From an uncultured Clostridia bacterium (lineage in GTDB: Bacteria; Bacillota; Clostridia; HGM11514), in NCBI GenBank assembly GCA_934489915.1, contig CAKSSZ010000072.1, positions 1 through 7,278 of the forward strand: DNA of 7,278 bases, written 5' to 3'. Under the pieces are notes generated by a model. It was not told where the DNA came from. It saw only the letters and a program-made list of their open reading frames with translations, and did not search any database. How positions within the stretch are numbered: position 1 is the stretch's first letter; the number at the start of each line of letters is the position of its first letter. Position numbers and translations under genes: made by a program. This document shows positions 5,818-7,278 of this stretch, in pieces.

Positions 5818-6210
5818 ATGAACGAAAAAACCAAGCGGCAGCAGGAGCAAATTTTGCGTATGAGCGGCGTAAATCCTTTAAAGTGTATGCGCTGCGGCAA
5901 ATGTTCCGGAACCTGCCCTTCTTATGACGAAATGGAATATCATCCCCATCAGTTTGTCTATATGGTGGAAACAGGGGATCTTGAAGCGCTGCAAACTTCA
6001 GATTCGATTTATAAATGCCTGTCTTGCTTTGCCTGTGTGGACAGATGTCCCCGTGGGGTGGAGCCTGCTAAATTGATTGAGGCATTGCGTTTAAGCGTTA
6101 TCCGTCAAAAAGGCGGCAATCATTTAAAGGCGGAAACGGTGGCTGCTTTGGCAGATGATCAGATTCCGCAGCAGGCATTGGTCAGTGCGTTCAGAAAATA
6201 TACAAAGTAG
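5818..6210 (+). CDS. hdrC: Heterodisulfide reductase subunit C-like protein (HdrC), short form
   Basis: A 130-residue iron-sulfur protein that passes electrons from HdrA to HdrB. Two classical 4Fe-4S motifs are intact: Cys23, 26, 29, 33 (CMRCGKCSGTCP) and Cys67, 70, 73, 77 (CLSCFACVDRCP), separated by a helical stretch with HPHQFVYMVETGD, typical of HdrC. The second motif is followed by RGVEPAKLIEALR, as in the family. It is shorter than methanogen HdrC (about 185-195 residues), mainly at the C-terminus, and has no membrane segment. The start is ATG 5818, with AAAGGAAAGGCGG just upstream; an in-frame ATG at 5761 lies inside hdrB and lacks a suitable site. The gap after hdrB is 25 nt. Confidence 0.92.
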   Translation: MNEKTKRQQEQILRMSGVNPLKCMRCGKCSGTCPSYDEMEYHPHQFVYMVETGDLEALQTSDSIYKCLSCFACVDRCPRGVEPAKLIEALRLSVIRQKGGNHLKAETVAALADDQIPQQALVSAFRKYTK

Positions 6211-6226
6211 AAAGGAGAAAACTGCC

Positions 6227-7278
6227 ATGCAAAGAATTGGAGTATTTGTTTGCCATTGCGGCACAAATATTGCCGGAACGGTTGATGTAAAATCGGTTGC
6301 AGAAGCGCTGGGGCATGAGCCGGGGGTTGTCTTCTCCACCGATTATCAATATATGTGTTCACAGGCCGGGCAGGATATTATTAAAAATGCCATTGAAGAG
6401 CACGGGTTAACAGGAATTGTTGTGTGCTCCTGCTCTCCCCGGATGCATGAAGCAACCTTCCGTAAAACCGCGGCAAAAGCCGGTTTGAATCCTTATATGG
6501 TGGAAATTGCAAACATCCGTGAGCAGTGCTCCTGGGTGCATAAGGAAATGCCGTTAGGCACGGAAAAGGCGATTATTTTAGGAAAAGCAGCTGTGGCAAA
6601 GGTGAATTTAAATACACCGCTGACGCCGGGAGAGAGCCCTGTCACCAAACGCGCGCTGGTTATCGGCGGCGGGATTGCCGGGATTCAAACGGCGCTTGAT
6701 ATTGCTGACGCCGGCTTCCCGGTGGATATTGTAGAAACAAAGCCCACCATCGGCGGGAAGATGGCACAGCTGGATAAAACATTCCCGACATTGGATTGTG
6801 CTGCCTGTATTTTGACGCCCAAGATGGTGGATGTGGCACAAAATGAAAACATCCGCATTTTCTCTTATTCCGAGGTCACGGAAGTCGGCGGATTCGTGGG
6901 GAATTTTGAAGTAACGATTAAAAAACGTGCCAGATATGTAAAGGAAGATCTTTGTACCGGGTGTGGTGCCTGTACGGAAAAATGTCCTCAGAAAAAGGTT
7001 CCCAATGAATTCAATTTGGGGATGGACTGCCGCCGTGCCATTTATATTCCTTTTGCTCAGGCGGTGCCTAAGGTTGCAACGATTGATCCCAATTATTGCA
7101 CCATGTTAAAGTCCGGCAAATGCGGTCTTTGTTCCAAAGTGTGTACAGCCGGTGCAATTGACTATCAGGCAAAGGATGAATTTGTAAAGGAAAAATACGG
7201 CGCTATTGTGGTAGCAACCGGCTTTAATCCCATTTCTATGGAGCCGTTTGACGAATATGCGTACGCTCAGTCCAAGGA
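6227..7278 (+). CDS. hdrA: Heterodisulfide reductase subunit A-like flavoprotein (HdrA), N-terminal 350 residues, 3' truncated by window edge
   Basis: HdrA is the FAD subunit where electron bifurcation occurs in Hdr complexes. The frame opens at ATG 6227 with AAAGGAG at 6211-6217, 9 nt upstream, and stays open to the window end. Seen in order: the N-terminal domain beginning MQRIGVFVCHCGTNI with Cys9, 11, 44, 67, 69 and the motif CSCSPRMHEATFR; a dinucleotide-binding VIGGGIAGIQTALDIA (GGGIAG at 147-152); the HdrA signature TFPTLDCAACILTPKM with Cys191 and Cys194; a ferredoxin-type cluster at Cys243, 246, 249, 253; and a second set at Cys291, 299, 302, 306. The next Rossmann segment (AIVVATGF) is just reached. 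Full-length relatives have about 650 residues, so nearly half is missing. The N-terminal domain marks it as true HdrA and not the shorter QmoA type. It starts 16 nt after hdrC. Confidence 0.94.
   Translation, partial: MQRIGVFVCHCGTNIAGTVDVKSVAEALGHEPGVVFSTDYQYMCSQAGQDIIKNAIEEHGLTGIVVCSCSPRMHEATFRKTAAKAGLNPYMVEIANIREQCSWVHKEMPLGTEKAIILGKAAVAKVNLNTPLTPGESPVTKRALVIGGGIAGIQTALDIADAGFPVDIVETKPTIGGKMAQLDKTFPTLDCAACILTPKMVDVAQNENIRIFSYSEVTEVGGFVGNFEVTIKKRARYVKEDLCTGCGACTEKCPQKKVPNEFNLGMDCRRAIYIPFAQAVPKVATIDPNYCTMLKSGKCGLCSKVCTAGAIDYQAKDEFVKEKYGAIVVATGFNPISMEPFDEYAYAQSK

Noticed and set aside
1..7278. CRISPR arrays, tRNA or rRNA genes, transposases, attachment sites
   Set aside because: None seen on either strand: no spaced direct repeats, no cloverleaf, no recombinase-like frame, no flanking long inverted repeats. 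The region looks like stable chromosomal DNA.

Overview
The window reads as chromosomal DNA of a fermentative, anaerobic member of the Clostridia. This is inferred from strong AAAGGAGG-type ribosome binding sites, a clostridial-type GroEL with a GGMGGMY tail, and soluble heterodisulfide-reductase (Hdr) subunits beside fermentation enzymes. All seven recognisable genes lie on the + strand. The species cannot be fixed from the sequence alone.

Layout. (1) 1-839: the C-terminal half of the chaperonin gene groL, closed by a strong intrinsic terminator at 872-908. (2) 1010-2328: a two-gene module, an ECF-type sigma factor overlapping by ATGA with a single-pass membrane protein that looks like its anti-sigma partner. 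It has its own terminator at 2347-2383, so it is insulated on both sides. (3) 2384-2634: a regulatory region with a very good sigma-A promoter (TTGATT, 17 bp, TAAAAT with an extended TG). Its -35 box and spacer coincide with a Rex-like operator, and a structured leader of about 98 nt follows. (4) 2635 to the right edge: a tightly spaced run of five genes (gaps 16-25 nt, no internal terminator seen): an LDH/MDH-family 2-hydroxyacid dehydrogenase, class II fumarase, HdrB, HdrC and HdrA. HdrA runs off the window after about 350 codons.

How the genes may work together. The dehydrogenase carries the Arg that in this superfamily favours dicarboxylates such as oxaloacetate, on an otherwise lactate-dehydrogenase-like scaffold, and the next gene is fumarase. 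Read together, they could run oxaloacetate to malate to fumarate, a reductive NADH-consuming branch. HdrB (two complete CCG cysteine motifs), HdrC (two 4Fe-4S motifs) and HdrA (FAD plus 4Fe-4S) would form a cytoplasmic, probably flavin-based electron-bifurcating complex. A Rex-type (NADH/NAD+-sensing) operator in front of the whole set fits a redox-balancing role. The physiological electron donor and acceptor are not visible and are probably encoded downstream.

The most interesting part is this Rex-LDH/MDH-fumarase-HdrBCA cluster. Its component families are known; the combination, and the substrate of the first enzyme, are what deserve testing.
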